This document shows positions 51,001-58,608 of a stretch of DNA of 64,000 bases, piece by piece (the stretch's first letter is position 1; each line of letters begins with the position of its first letter). The notes under the pieces are model-generated. The model searched no databases, had not been told where the DNA came from, and was given only the letters and a program-made list of their open reading frames with translations. The stretch comes from Bradyrhizobium sp. CB1650 (GTDB taxonomy: Bacteria > Pseudomonadota > Alphaproteobacteria > Rhizobiales > Xanthobacteraceae): NCBI RefSeq assembly GCF_029761915.1, contig NZ_CP121695.1, positions 620,001 to 684,000 on the forward strand, given 5' to 3'. Both the position numbers and the translations under genes were made by a program.

Positions 51001-51468
51001 CGCCTTGATGTGGCTGAACGCCTTCTTCAGCGCCTCGTCGCGTCGCGACAGCACCGCGGGATCGAACGCAAGTCCATCGGCCGGCTTCTGCTTGCGCGCA
51101 TAGGTTCGCGCGAACCAGAAGCAGACGTGAAACAGCTCCTTGACTGCGCCGGTGGCGTCGCCGGCGCTGATGCGCTTTTCCTCGTGGACCGCGCGATTGC
51201 GCAGCGTGTTGATGTAGCGCGCTTTGGCGAACACGGCCTCGCCGGCGGCACGGCGGAAGCTCGGCTCATGCAGCAGCGCCGAGATGTTGTCCTGATAGGG
51301 CAGCTTGAGGCCGGGGTCGGTGCGGAACGCCCATTTGACGGCGACCTCGACCGTCTTGCCGGCAAAGAACGCCGCCGCGGTCGGCGACACCGCCGCCTGG
51401 CGCTCGGCCTCCACCGCAGCCTCGTGCACGGCGGGAAATTCGGTCGCAAGAAAGGTGAAATTCGACAT
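48055..51468 (-). CDS. hsdR: type I restriction endonuclease subunit HsdR (EcoEI-like)
   Basis: The motor and nuclease subunit of a type I restriction enzyme, 1,137 residues. An N-terminal DUF4145 domain (about 20-120) and a coiled coil (about 150-205) precede the PD-(D/E)XK nuclease with GFVDYLLWG and LVEAKR (EAK near 263). The helicase has Walker A ATGSGKTRT (near 379), DEAH (VIDEAHRS, near 474), GLTATPKDEID and MIGRGTRLCPD. A C-terminal EcoEI-type helical domain follows. The frame is fully open. It is the last gene of the leftward cluster, 206 bp after the broken brnA. Confidence 0.95.
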   Translation of the reverse strand: MSNFTFLATEFPAVHEAAVEAERQAAVSPTAAAFFAGKTVEVAVKWAFRTDPGLKLPYQDNISALLHEPSFRRAAGEAVFAKARYINTLRNRAVHEEKRISAGDATGAVKELFHVCFWFARTYARKQKPADGLAFDPAVLSRRDEALKKAFSHIKAQQAELDAKNGELTKLLLDKQNLDEELKQARAEVATARKAAEARPDRHDYNEAETRDRFIDLLLREAGWALDRPEDTEFRVEGMPNNEGVGFVDYLLWGADGKPLGLVEAKRTRRDAREGRQQAKLYADRLQAQFGQRPVIFYSNGYEHWIWDDSRYPPRQIGGFYKRDELELLIQRRTTRKSLSAEPISSKIVERPYQHRAIRAINRHFEQDGERKALLVMATGSGKTRTVIALVDLLMRAGWVKRVLFLADRVALVNQAASAFKAHLPDAAPVNLVTERTSDGRVFLSTYPTMMNLIDGKQEGKVKFGPGHFDLIVIDEAHRSVYQRFRAIFDYFDSFLVGLTATPKDEIDKNTYSLFDLEDGVPTDAYTLDEAVADGYLVPPKAISVPLKIVRSGLSYDDLSPEEKDQWDMLEWGEDEIPDTIEAAEVNKRLFNEDTVDHVIAHLMQHGIKVEGGDRLGKTIIFAKNEAHAKYIEERFDHAYPSLIGHFARVITYQTGAYAQTLIDDFSNKAKAPHIAISVDMLDTGIDVPEVVNLVFFKPVRSKTKFWQMIGRGTRLCPDLFGPGQDKEFFRVFDYCENIEFFGANPELKEASTVKSLSERLFAGRLDLVRALDDKHASGGFAAGEQSGYRAGDAVPSSEAEIREDAAKTLQNVVHGLNTDNFIVRQHRRAVEKYRDPQAWISISDDKRKELVDEVAPLPSGHSLGTEEAKRFDLLMFSLELALLKGSKRFDTLRKQLLEVASALEDQTGIPTIAQHAALIEEIQTDHWWEGVTVPLLELVRLRLRDLIQHIEKSRKSIVYSNFADEIGDGVEIMLPQIGEADFVRFKSKARHFLRAHQDNIVLHKLRQGKPLTPSDLVQLENMLLDAGIGEAADIDRAKEISEGFGRFVRSLVGLDRAAVSEAFGEFLAAGTATAAQIEFINMVIEHLTDQGMMDPSLLYEPPFTGVAPTGPEHLFDEAKVVRLVSKIREINDSAVA

Positions 51469-51574
51469 TGGGCCGGCTCAGGCAGCGTCCGCCGCTGCGC
51501 AGACCTGAACGGTCTGACGAAGACTTTTGGGCAATCCAGCTCCCCCTGCATCCGCCTGTCTGCCCGACAGGACT

Positions 51575-51681
51575 CAAATAGCGGGAGGTATCGTCCCATC
51601 TGGGCGAGCGGGATGCAACCCCTGCGGGACGGTCAGCCATCCACGCGCGCCCGAACAGGCAGTCAGGGGAGCCGCTATTTG
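51575..51681. repeat. 107-bp segment with 10-bp terminal inverted repeats
   Basis: CAAATAGCGG (51575-51584) and CCGCTATTTG (51672-51681) are exact reverse complements and bracket most of the gap between brnA and hsdR; the right arm contains the brnA stop. It could be a large stem, a miniature insertion or chance. Confidence 0.35.
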
Positions 51682-51876
51682 GCGGCGTCGATCCGCTCGA
51701 TAGCCTCCTTGAGGAGGGTGTTCACGAGATCGTTCAGCGAGATTCCCTGCGCGACGGCGAGCTCCGACAAGGTAAGCCAGAACATCGGGCTCCAGGTGGA
51801 CGGGCGGCACCAGGCGCGCGCCTTTCCGGAAGAACTTGCCGCGCTGGGCGGTCGAGAAATCATATTCGTCCTTCAT
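51675..51876 (-). pseudogene. brnA: BrnA-type antitoxin, frameshifted
   Basis: The antitoxin partner of BrnT, normally a DNA-binding protein that neutralises the toxin and represses the pair. The first frame gives MKDEYDFSTAQRGKFFRK ... PVHLEPDVLAYL, and the second continues SELAVAQGISLNDLVNTLLKEAIE to a TAG stop. The span is 202 bp, one more than a multiple of three, so a single extra base near 51768-51772 explains the break. Restored length is 66 residues. The start is five bases after the toxin gene stop. Unless decoded by slippage, the protein is lost. Confidence 0.8.
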
Positions 51877-51880
51877 CGGG

Positions 51881-52167
51881 TCACCCGTCTTCGTAGGACC
51901 GGATCTCGTGCCGCGTCGGCCGGCGCGCGGAGATGATGCGTATCGCCGCCCGGTCGGCGGACATTTCGACATAGGTATGGACCACGACCAGCAAATGGCC
52001 GGCCGGGTTTCGTCCCATTGTAACCCATCGCTTCTCCCCTTCGCCAGACTCCTGGTCGAGCAGCGACAGGACCAGCGGATCGCTGAAGACGCCTCCTCGA
52101 AGGCGACCCCATGCTTCCGCCGATTGCTCTCCGCCTTGGCCGGGTCCCAATCGAACTCGAAGAGCAT
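51881..52167 (-). pseudogene. brnT: BrnT-type toxin, frameshifted
   Basis: A RelE-fold ribonuclease toxin. The first frame reads MLFEFDWDPAKAESNRRKHGVAFEEA, then the second frame continues VFSDPLVLSLLDQESGEGEK, VTMGRNPAGHLLVVVHT and IRIISARRPTRHEIRSYEDG. The span is 287 bp, one less than a multiple of three, so a single missing base near 52090 accounts for it; restored length is 95 residues, normal for BrnT. Its ATG lies two bases after the hsdS stop, which shows the module sits inside the restriction operon between hsdS and hsdR. Confidence 0.82.
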
Positions 52168-52169
52168 GG

Positions 52170-52304
52170 TCAAAGTTGTCCGGAAAAGGCGCGGTGCTGG
52201 AGCGACAAGAAAAGAGAATCCAGGCCGCTGCTTTCAAGCATGGCCTGCGTCCTTACCTTGCGAACAGCCTCGCGACGGCGTCCGAACGTCCGTTGCGCTT
52301 CTAG
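52170..52304 (-). pseudogene. hsdS: 3' end of hsdS, cut off by the insertion element
   Basis: Forty-four codons, LEAQRTFGRRREAVRKVRTQ and then SLFLSLQHRAFSGQL before TGA, form the distal conserved region of a type I specificity subunit; the SLQHRAF ending is diagnostic. It begins at the CTAG duplication and is in frame with the larger 5' part at 53837-54853. It may be expressed only as a fusion starting in the element (ATG 52358), if at all. Confidence 0.88.
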
Positions 52305-52320
52305 CAGGCTGTTGAAGAAC

Positions 52321-52665
52321 TCAGCCACGTTCGCAAACGAAGGCTGAATCGTCGCCATTGTGTATGTAGAAGTGACCGACGAGCCTGCCCGCAGTGCCGA
52401 TCATAGCCCATCCGCGACCGCAGGCGGGGTCATTCTCATCGTTCCCTTCCCATGAGAACTCCGCGCAGGCCGAACCGTCTCGCGCGCCGTAGCGGACATC
52501 GAGGAAGCCCTTCAGCGCACCGAAGGCAATTTCACCGTCGGACTTGCCGTTGAAGGTGAGATGCGCCTGTTCGACGAGGTCGAGGAAGTCGCCGTCCCAG
52601 TTGTCCATTTCGACGATGCGCCAGCGGCCAGCAAAGGCCTTGGCGAAGCCGGGCACCTTGGCCAT
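52321..52665 (-). CDS. conserved hypothetical passenger protein of the insertion element
   Basis: A 114-residue acidic protein, MAKVPGFAKAFAGRWRIVEM to the C-terminal GHFYIHNGDDSAFVCERG, with FGALKGFLDVRYGARDGSA in the middle. Composition and conserved-looking Gly/Asp-rich strands suggest a small beta-sheet protein; no named family is recognised. Its ATG shares one base with the transposase TGA (TGATG), so translation is coupled. It lies wholly between the element's ends, so it moves with the transposase. A free chromosomal homologue may exist; role unknown. Confidence 0.8.
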   Translation of the reverse strand: MAKVPGFAKAFAGRWRIVEMDNWDGDFLDLVEQAHLTFNGKSDGEIAFGALKGFLDVRYGARDGSACAEFSWEGNDENDPACGRGWAMIGTAGRLVGHFYIHNGDDSAFVCERG

Positions 52666-53756
52666 CAGCCGGCCTCCGCGATCAACTTGGGCAGCCGCAC
52701 CAGATTGTAGGCGGCGGCAGCGAAGGTAAAGGCCCATCCGACGCGTTCACGGCCACGGAAGCGGGTCTTCTCTTGCCCGGCGACCGTCTTGATCCAGCCG
52801 AATGCCTCCTCGATGCGCTTGCGGATGCGCTGGCTGACGGCATAGCCGCTGTGCCGGGTCGTTCGCCCGTCGATCGCAGAGCTGCGGCCGCTGGTGTTCT
52901 GCGCAACATGCGGCGTCACGTTCATCGAGCGCAGCTCGTTGACGAAGTCTTCTGCGTCGTAGGCTTTGTCGGCGCCAAGCGTGATCGCTGTCGGCCGGTC
53001 GGCACGCGGTTCGATCATGTGCAGCGCGGCCACCCGTTCGGCATGCCCGTCGGCCCGCGTCAGGCAGGCGTCGACCAGCAGGCCGTGGCGGTTCTCCATC
53101 AGCCCATGCCCGATGAAGCATAGCTTCGTCTCCTTGCCCTTTCCCTTGCGGTAGAGCCTGGCATCCGGATCGGTGGTCGAAGCATGGGTGTCGTTTGAGC
53201 GTTTCTGGCCATGGAAGTCCGCTTCGGCATTGCGCCCGCCGCCTGGCGCCGGCGGCTCGCCAGAGCCATCCTTCGGCTTCACGCTCTTCATCGAGGCCCA
53301 GGCCTCGATCAGCGTGCCATCGACCGAGAAGTGATCGCTCGACAGCAGCTTCTTCACCTTGGGCTGCGCCAGCACCGCCGCCAGGAACTTGGCCGCGATG
53401 TCGCCTTCCAGCAACCGGTCGCGGTTCTTCGAGAACACCGAATGATCCCAGGCTGCGTCGTCGACGCCAATTCCGACGAACCAGCGGAACAGCAGGTCGT
53501 ATTCCAGCCGCTCCATCAAAAGCCGTTCCGAGCGGATCGAATAAAACGCTTGCAACAGCATCGCCCGCAGCAGCTTCTCCGGCGGGATCGACGGCCGCCC
53601 AATCGGCGAATAGAGCGCGGCAAACTCGCGCTCCAGCGTCGCCAGCGCCTCGTTCACGATCGTCCGGATCGCTCGCAGCGGATGGTCACGCCGCACCCGC
53701 GCCTCCAGATCGACGTAGCTGAACAGCTCACCCGTTCGATTGTCGCCGCCGCGCAC
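52665..53756 (-). CDS. IS5 family transposase
   Basis: A 363-residue DDE transposase. The N-terminal DUF772-type domain has PSIPPEKLLRAMLLQAFYSIRSERLLME and YDLLFRWFVGIG. Catalytic Asp is in HFSVDGTLIEAWAS, the second Asp in ITLGADKAYDAEDF and Glu in RKRIEEAFGWIKTVAGQEKT. The frame is intact, so the copy may still be active. It is transcribed in the same direction as the interrupted hsd operon. Confidence 0.96.
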   Translation of the reverse strand: MRGGDNRTGELFSYVDLEARVRRDHPLRAIRTIVNEALATLEREFAALYSPIGRPSIPPEKLLRAMLLQAFYSIRSERLLMERLEYDLLFRWFVGIGVDDAAWDHSVFSKNRDRLLEGDIAAKFLAAVLAQPKVKKLLSSDHFSVDGTLIEAWASMKSVKPKDGSGEPPAPGGGRNAEADFHGQKRSNDTHASTTDPDARLYRKGKGKETKLCFIGHGLMENRHGLLVDACLTRADGHAERVAALHMIEPRADRPTAITLGADKAYDAEDFVNELRSMNVTPHVAQNTSGRSSAIDGRTTRHSGYAVSQRIRKRIEEAFGWIKTVAGQEKTRFRGRERVGWAFTFAAAAYNLVRLPKLIAEAG

Positions 53757-53821
53757 GCACCATCTCCGAATCTCGTCGGAGCCAATGAATCACGGTCGCT
53801 GGTCGGCGGCGAGCACCTTTT

Positions 53822-54853
53822 TCAACAGCCTGCTAGGTCAGGCACGGGAATTGATAGCTCCGAGATTTGCTTAGCGGTCAATTGAGGAACCGCTGATCCC
53901 GATCCGATTCTCTTCAGATGCGCGAGTGTATCGTCGAGCTGCAGCACCTGTAGAAGATACTGTCCCTCCATTTCCTTCTTTGGGCGGATGATCATCATTT
54001 GCGCGTTGATGAAGCCGCTCTCATCTCTACGATCGAACATCGCGGTTTGGCCGAGCGAACCTCTAAGAGTGATCACTATGTCGCCGGAGACGAGCTTTCC
54101 ACGGGTGAGGGACGCGAACTTTTCATTTGTAATGTAGTTCGCCTTGCTCAGGTCTAATCCTTCGGGCGTGATGTTCGTCGTGTTGAGAAACAAAATACCC
54201 GAGCTGACAAGATCGTCCCCGCTCGGATAATTGCTGGATCTGTCTCCATTTATTAGCTCAGCCAGTTCGCCTAGCGGCTGCCTCCTCACGCGGGCTTCCG
54301 TGCCAAACATCTCCAGAAAAATTGACTGGGACAGGCCGTCGAGCAATTCGATGACTCGCTTGCGCCTGCGGCGCAGCGCATCCGCCTTGTCCAGGATCGC
54401 GGCGATCCGCTGTTGCTCGTCGAGCGGAGGAAGCGGGATTTCGATGTTCTTGATGTCTTTCGTCGATAAATGCTTAACCGTTGCGAAGGGAGTTTGATCC
54501 TCGATTTCTTTCAACGCCTTCGGAAGGAAGTGGTAGAGATAGTTGTTGGATAGACGGGATTCGTCTGCTGCGATCCGACATACGCGCTGGTTTAGGAGTG
54601 CCATCCCTCCTCGCCATCGCTGCCGATTGAACTCGCCGTCCATTCCGACCAATAAGTCTCCGTCGCTGACCAGATACTGCTCGTCGTAGTCTCCCGAGTA
54701 GTAAGTTTCAGAATACCCACGAACAACGTCGCGGATACGGACGACCGGTAACTCCCCTTCACTGGCGAAGCGATCAGATTTAAATGCAAAGCCTGAATCT
54801 ATCCTGACCAAATCGGCTAGGATTGCCAGCGGGCGAACTCCCGGCACATTCAC
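53822..54853 (-). pseudogene. hsdS: type I restriction specificity subunit HsdS, 5' part truncated by IS5
   Basis: HsdS recognises the two half-sites of the DNA target. Residues 1-150 form the first recognition domain, LPPLDEQQRIAAILDKADALRRRRK to MFGTEA (about 140-195) the central conserved helix, and 196-335 the second recognition domain. The frame then enters the insertion element at IPVPD, picks up LAGC from it and stops at 53822. Joining GAC-CTA to the CTA-GAA of 52304 gives an unbroken frame of about 383 residues. Its start overlaps the hsdM stop by four bases. Truncated HsdS may assemble poorly. Confidence 0.9.
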
Positions 54854-56391
54854 AGCATCTGCTCCAATTCGTTCAGTCCTGCTCCAATTTCCCTCTCGAG
54901 CTCCTTTAGCTCCGCGATGATCTCCTTCGGCGGGCGATGCTCAGCCGCCTCGTGCACCACTTCCTTGTAGCGGTTGATTGAAAGATCATAGCCCGCGGCG
55001 GCAATCTCCGCCTTGGGCACGCAGAAGCTCTGCACAGTGCGCGGACGTTCGCGCTCGGAGCTGGCGCGCTCTTTCCAGCGCGCGGCGATATCGGGCAGAT
55101 TGTTCTTGGCGTGCTCGTCTCCGTCGAGCTTAGTCCTCAGGCCAATCTTGTCCGCCGGCAACAGCGCATTGCGCTTGTCATCCAGCGAGAAACCATCGGC
55201 CTGACAATCGTAGAACCAAATCTGATCCGTGCCGCCAGAATTGGTCTTGGTGAACAGCACGATTGCGGTAGAGACGCCGGCATAGGGCCGGAACACGCCG
55301 GAGGGCAGCTTCACGATGCCATCGAGCTTGTGATCCTCCACCAGCATTCGGCGGATCGCCTTGTGCGCGGTGGAGGAGCCGAACAGCACGCCATCCGGCA
55401 CGATCACCGCCGCGCGGCCGCCCGGCTTCAACAACTTCAGGAACAGTGCCATGAACAGCAGCTCGGTCTTCTTGGTCTTGACGATCGCGAGCAGGTCCTT
55501 TGCCGTGGTGTCGTAATCAAGCGAACCGGCGAAGGGCGGATTGGCGAGCACGAGCGAGTAGCGATCGGTGTCGCCAGCATGTTCCTGCGACAACGAATCC
55601 TTATAGCGAATGTCCGGGTCCTCGACGCCGTGCAGCGTCATGTTCATGGTGCCGATGCGCAGCATCGTGCCATCGAAATCGAAGCCGTGAAACATCTCCT
55701 CGTTGAAGTGGTCGCGGCTTTCCTTGTCGTGAAACAGCTTTGGGTGGTTATCACGGAGGTATTCGCCGGCAGTAACGAGAAAGCCGCAGGTGCCACAGGC
55801 AGGATCGCAGATGACATCCTTGGGCGTCGGTGCCATCATCTCGACCATCAGCGCGATGATGTGGCGTGGCGTCCGGAACTGGCCGTTCTGGCCTGCGGTC
55901 GCGATCTTCGCGAGCATGTATTCGTAGAGGTCGCCCTTGGTGTCGCGATCCTCCATGGGAATATCGGCGAGCAGGTCGACGACTTTCGACAGCAGTGCCG
56001 GCGTCGGGATCGTGAAGCGCGCGCCCTTCATGTGGGTGGCATGCGCGGTGCCTTCCTCGGCCATGGTGCGCAGGAAGGGGAAGACATGCTCGGAGACGAT
56101 CTTGAACATCGTGCCGGGATCGCGGTTCTTTAGCCGCGACCAGCGCATGTCCTCATAAGCAATGCCGCCGTCCTTGCCGATACCGTCCTTCCCCTTCGGG
56201 AATACCGTCCGTTCCATCGGCTTGCCAAGACGAGTGGCCTTGCGTTCGGCGAGAGTGTGGACGTCGTCCAGGCCGCGGATGAAAAGCAGGTAAGTGATCT
56301 GCTCGATCACCTCCAGCGGGTTGGCGATGCCGCCCGCCCAGAACGCGTTCCACACATTGTCGATCTTGGATCGAAGTTCACCCGTCAGCAT
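54850..56391 (-). CDS. hsdM: type I restriction-modification N6-adenine methyltransferase HsdM
   Basis: Methylates adenine in the sequence chosen by HsdS and forms the core of the restriction complex. The 513-residue protein begins MLTGELRSKIDNVWNAFWAGG with GAGG before the ATG at 56391; an upstream in-frame extension of 13 codons is unlikely. The SAM motif is DPACGTCGFLV (near 198) and the catalytic motif NPPF (near 290). GQFRTPRHIIALMVEMM and FRPYAGVSTAIVLFTK support the family. It is first in the operon and intact. Confidence 0.96.
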   Translation of the reverse strand: MLTGELRSKIDNVWNAFWAGGIANPLEVIEQITYLLFIRGLDDVHTLAERKATRLGKPMERTVFPKGKDGIGKDGGIAYEDMRWSRLKNRDPGTMFKIVSEHVFPFLRTMAEEGTAHATHMKGARFTIPTPALLSKVVDLLADIPMEDRDTKGDLYEYMLAKIATAGQNGQFRTPRHIIALMVEMMAPTPKDVICDPACGTCGFLVTAGEYLRDNHPKLFHDKESRDHFNEEMFHGFDFDGTMLRIGTMNMTLHGVEDPDIRYKDSLSQEHAGDTDRYSLVLANPPFAGSLDYDTTAKDLLAIVKTKKTELLFMALFLKLLKPGGRAAVIVPDGVLFGSSTAHKAIRRMLVEDHKLDGIVKLPSGVFRPYAGVSTAIVLFTKTNSGGTDQIWFYDCQADGFSLDDKRNALLPADKIGLRTKLDGDEHAKNNLPDIAARWKERASSERERPRTVQSFCVPKAEIAAAGYDLSINRYKEVVHEAAEHRPPKEIIAELKELEREIGAGLNELEQML

Positions 56392-56530
56392 TGCCTGCCT
56401 CGAATTGCGTATCGAGGGTTGAATTAGCAAATGCCGATGGGGATGCGAAGCGCGGCCTTCGTCAATCAGACGCAGTGCTGTGTTTGCAGGGGAAAACTAT
56501 CCCGTAATCTACGCGGGCCATTTGCTTCGC

Positions 56531-58147
56531 CTACTTCACCGCCCCAAACCGGCTGTCGAACGAATTCGACGACACCACCGGCGCGGCGCCGGCCATCTGC
56601 GCGTCCTTGCTGCCGGCGTCAGCCGACGCATCCGACACCGACGGTTTGAGCGCCGGACGCGTCGCGGCGACCTTCGTCTCGGCTGGCTTCGTCTCGGCCG
56701 GCTTCGTCGCCGCGACCGGCTTGTCCTTGGAGGCGTCGTGGTGGCCCGGCACGAACCGTGTCACCGCGGCCTTCAGCCTGGACGTCGCCGTGGTCGGCGT
56801 GGTGGAAGCAGTCGTCGGGCGCGCAGACGCGGTGGCTTGCGGGGCTGAGGCAGTTGCGGTGGTGTCGGCCGTGCCCATGCCCATCTTGCGGGCGAGGCCG
56901 GAGAAGAAGCCGCCGCCTGAAGATTGCTCGGCGGGCGCGGCTGCAGCCGGCGCGGCTGCGGCGACGCGGGTGGTGGCGGCGGGCGCGGCGACTGCGACGA
57001 CGGGCTCCTGGCTCGGCGTGGCCGCGACCGGCTCGAAATTCGGCTTCGGCGGGTTGACCGTGCCGGGGATCGTGCCCGGCGCCTTCGCCATCGCCAGCAT
57101 CTGCAGGGTCGAGCCTTCGGCGCTCTCCGACAGGCCGGTCGAGCCTTCCGGAATCTTGGCGGCAAAGATCTTGTTCATGCCGCCGTCGATGCCGGTGTTC
57201 ATGCGCGCCACCGGCGTGCCCTTGGCGACGAGCTTGTTGTACTCGGCCTGGTCGCGCTCTTCCTTCTCGCGCACCGCGCTGGCGATCTCCTCGGGGATCA
57301 CATAGGCCGGGCATTTCGCCGACGCATCGAACACCGGATCACGCTTGGCGTCGGCCGGCTTGGCGGCGTCGAAGACGTACTTCTTCTCGCAGAAATCGAC
57401 CTTCGGCTCCTGCCGCGTCACCTCGAAATGATCATAGCCTTCCTTGATCATCTTCCAGAAGGCCATGTTCGGATTGTTGCGGTGCCGGGCCATGTTCACC
57501 GGCGTCATCTTGAACGGATAGGCCTGGAGCTGGAACGCCTTCTGGCCGCCGAAGAAGGATTCGCGCCCGAGCGAATAGATCTCCGCGATCTGCTCGTCGG
57601 TCATCGCGTAGCAGCCGCGCGAGGAGCAATCGCCATGCACCATGAGCTGCGAGCCGCTGCGGCCGAGCGCCTTGTCGAACGCGTTCGGATAGCCGGTGTT
57701 GAACGAGAGGTAGTAGGCCGACTGCGGATTCATCTGGCCCGGATTGATCGAGTAGAACCCTTCCGGCGCCTGGCGGTCGCCTTCGCGCACCTTCGGTCCG
57801 AGATCGCCCGACCAGCGGCAGATCGGATAGGTCTTGAGCAGCGCGAACTGGCCGCTCCGGGTCTGCTTCCAGACCTCGAGTTCGGCCTCCTGCTTGAACA
57901 GGCGGACCAGGATCGGCGATTGCAGATCCATGTTCTTCTCGGCCATCGCCGCGACCAGCTTCGGCGGCACCGGCTGGTTGGCCTTGGCGTTGGTCGCAAG
58001 CGAGGCCTGGTCGGTATCGCAACCGGCCAGCAACACGCTGGCTAGAAGCGCAACCGACGCCAAGAGCGCGCGAGCAAGCGAACTGGAAATCAAGATGGAC
58101 CCCACACCGTGCCGGGCAAGGAGCGCGAACCCCGTGTCTTGGAGCAT
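56531..58147 (-). CDS. L,D-transpeptidase family protein (YafK-like), probable lipoprotein
   Basis: A 538-residue cell-envelope enzyme. A hydrophobic N-terminus ends in the lipobox LLAG-C (Cys near 43), implying outer- or inner-membrane lipid anchoring. The catalytic domain (about 70-260) has MVHGDCSSRGCYAM near 175, the H-x-x-x-S-x-R-G-C motif with nucleophilic Cys. The C-terminal half is Ala/Pro/Thr-rich with repeated KPAETK units and is likely a disordered spacer. YafK relatives remove Lpp from peptidoglycan or cross-link it. ATG 58147 is used. Confidence 0.9.
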   Translation of the reverse strand: MLQDTGFALLARHGVGSILISSSLARALLASVALLASVLLAGCDTDQASLATNAKANQPVPPKLVAAMAEKNMDLQSPILVRLFKQEAELEVWKQTRSGQFALLKTYPICRWSGDLGPKVREGDRQAPEGFYSINPGQMNPQSAYYLSFNTGYPNAFDKALGRSGSQLMVHGDCSSRGCYAMTDEQIAEIYSLGRESFFGGQKAFQLQAYPFKMTPVNMARHRNNPNMAFWKMIKEGYDHFEVTRQEPKVDFCEKKYVFDAAKPADAKRDPVFDASAKCPAYVIPEEIASAVREKEERDQAEYNKLVAKGTPVARMNTGIDGGMNKIFAAKIPEGSTGLSESAEGSTLQMLAMAKAPGTIPGTVNPPKPNFEPVAATPSQEPVVAVAAPAATTRVAAAAPAAAAPAEQSSGGGFFSGLARKMGMGTADTTATASAPQATASARPTTASTTPTTATSRLKAAVTRFVPGHHDASKDKPVAATKPAETKPAETKVAATRPALKPSVSDASADAGSKDAQMAGAAPVVSSNSFDSRFGAVK

Positions 58148-58422
58148 GGCCTGACCGGATCTCCGGACCCGCTTTTGGCGGGCTTCTTTCAGACCAAGCC
58201 CCAGCGCTTATGCCCTGAAGCCATTGATTAAAATTCTAACCTCCGGAACCAGACGTCGCAACCCGAGCAGGGATCACGAGCCCGTTGGCCCGGTCGCATG
58301 GTCAACAGAGACTAAACTTGGACGCCAGTTGGGCCTTTCAGCCAAAACGCCACTGAGATCGCCGATTTGGGCAAAAAAAGGGTTAATGCGGGGTTACCGG
58401 CGTGGCGAGGCACCCCCAATCT

Positions 58423-58544
58423 CGTCATGCCCGGGCTTATCCCGGGCATCCACGTTCTTCGTGCCGCGGGAAGGTCGTGGATGGCCGGGACACAGGCGAG
58501 CGGAAGCGATGCCGTCCTTCGGACGGCTATGCCCGGCCATGACG
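58423..58544. repeat. 122-bp two-hairpin repeat, copy B (in a 461-bp gap)
   Basis: Same unit as 41010-41132. Here the first stem is ATGCCCGGG with CCCGGGCAT and the second ATGGCCGGG with CCCGGCCAT, that is, the two stems have swapped base pairs relative to copy A while staying complementary. It lies between accA and the L,D-transpeptidase gene; the rest of 58148-58608 holds nothing recognisable. Confidence 0.8.
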
Positions 58545-58608
58545 ATGCGGGAGCTTAGGGGCGGAGGCGTCGCCGGATCGCATGCGGCATGTGGAAAAGG
58601 ACCCGGAA

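Larger units (their letters stand above)
52305..53832 (-). mobile_element. IS5-family insertion sequence, 1,528 bp, inserted in hsdS
   Basis: Ends are CAGGCTGTTGAAGAA (left) and, reversed, CAGGCTGTTGAAAAA (right): 14 of 15 match. CTAG is present directly outside both ends (52301-52304 and 53833-53836), a four-base target duplication of the YTAR type used by IS5. It carries a transposase gene and a second small gene, both leftward, and has almost no spare DNA: the small gene stops 16 bp from the left end and the transposase starts 76 bp from the right end. Confidence 0.93.

Noticed and set aside
51675..51863. 62-residue frame as a separate small gene
   Set aside because: Its first half is the wrong frame of brnA; only the part after the one-base insertion is antitoxin sequence.
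53822..53836. LAGC tail of the hsdS frame as its natural end
   Set aside because: These codons come from the CTAG duplication and the IS terminus; the real C-terminus is on the other side of the element.
54850..56391. DPACGTCGF in HsdM as a damaged SAM motif
   Set aside because: The Cys at this position is a common natural variant in this HsdM subfamily, and the rest of the site is intact.
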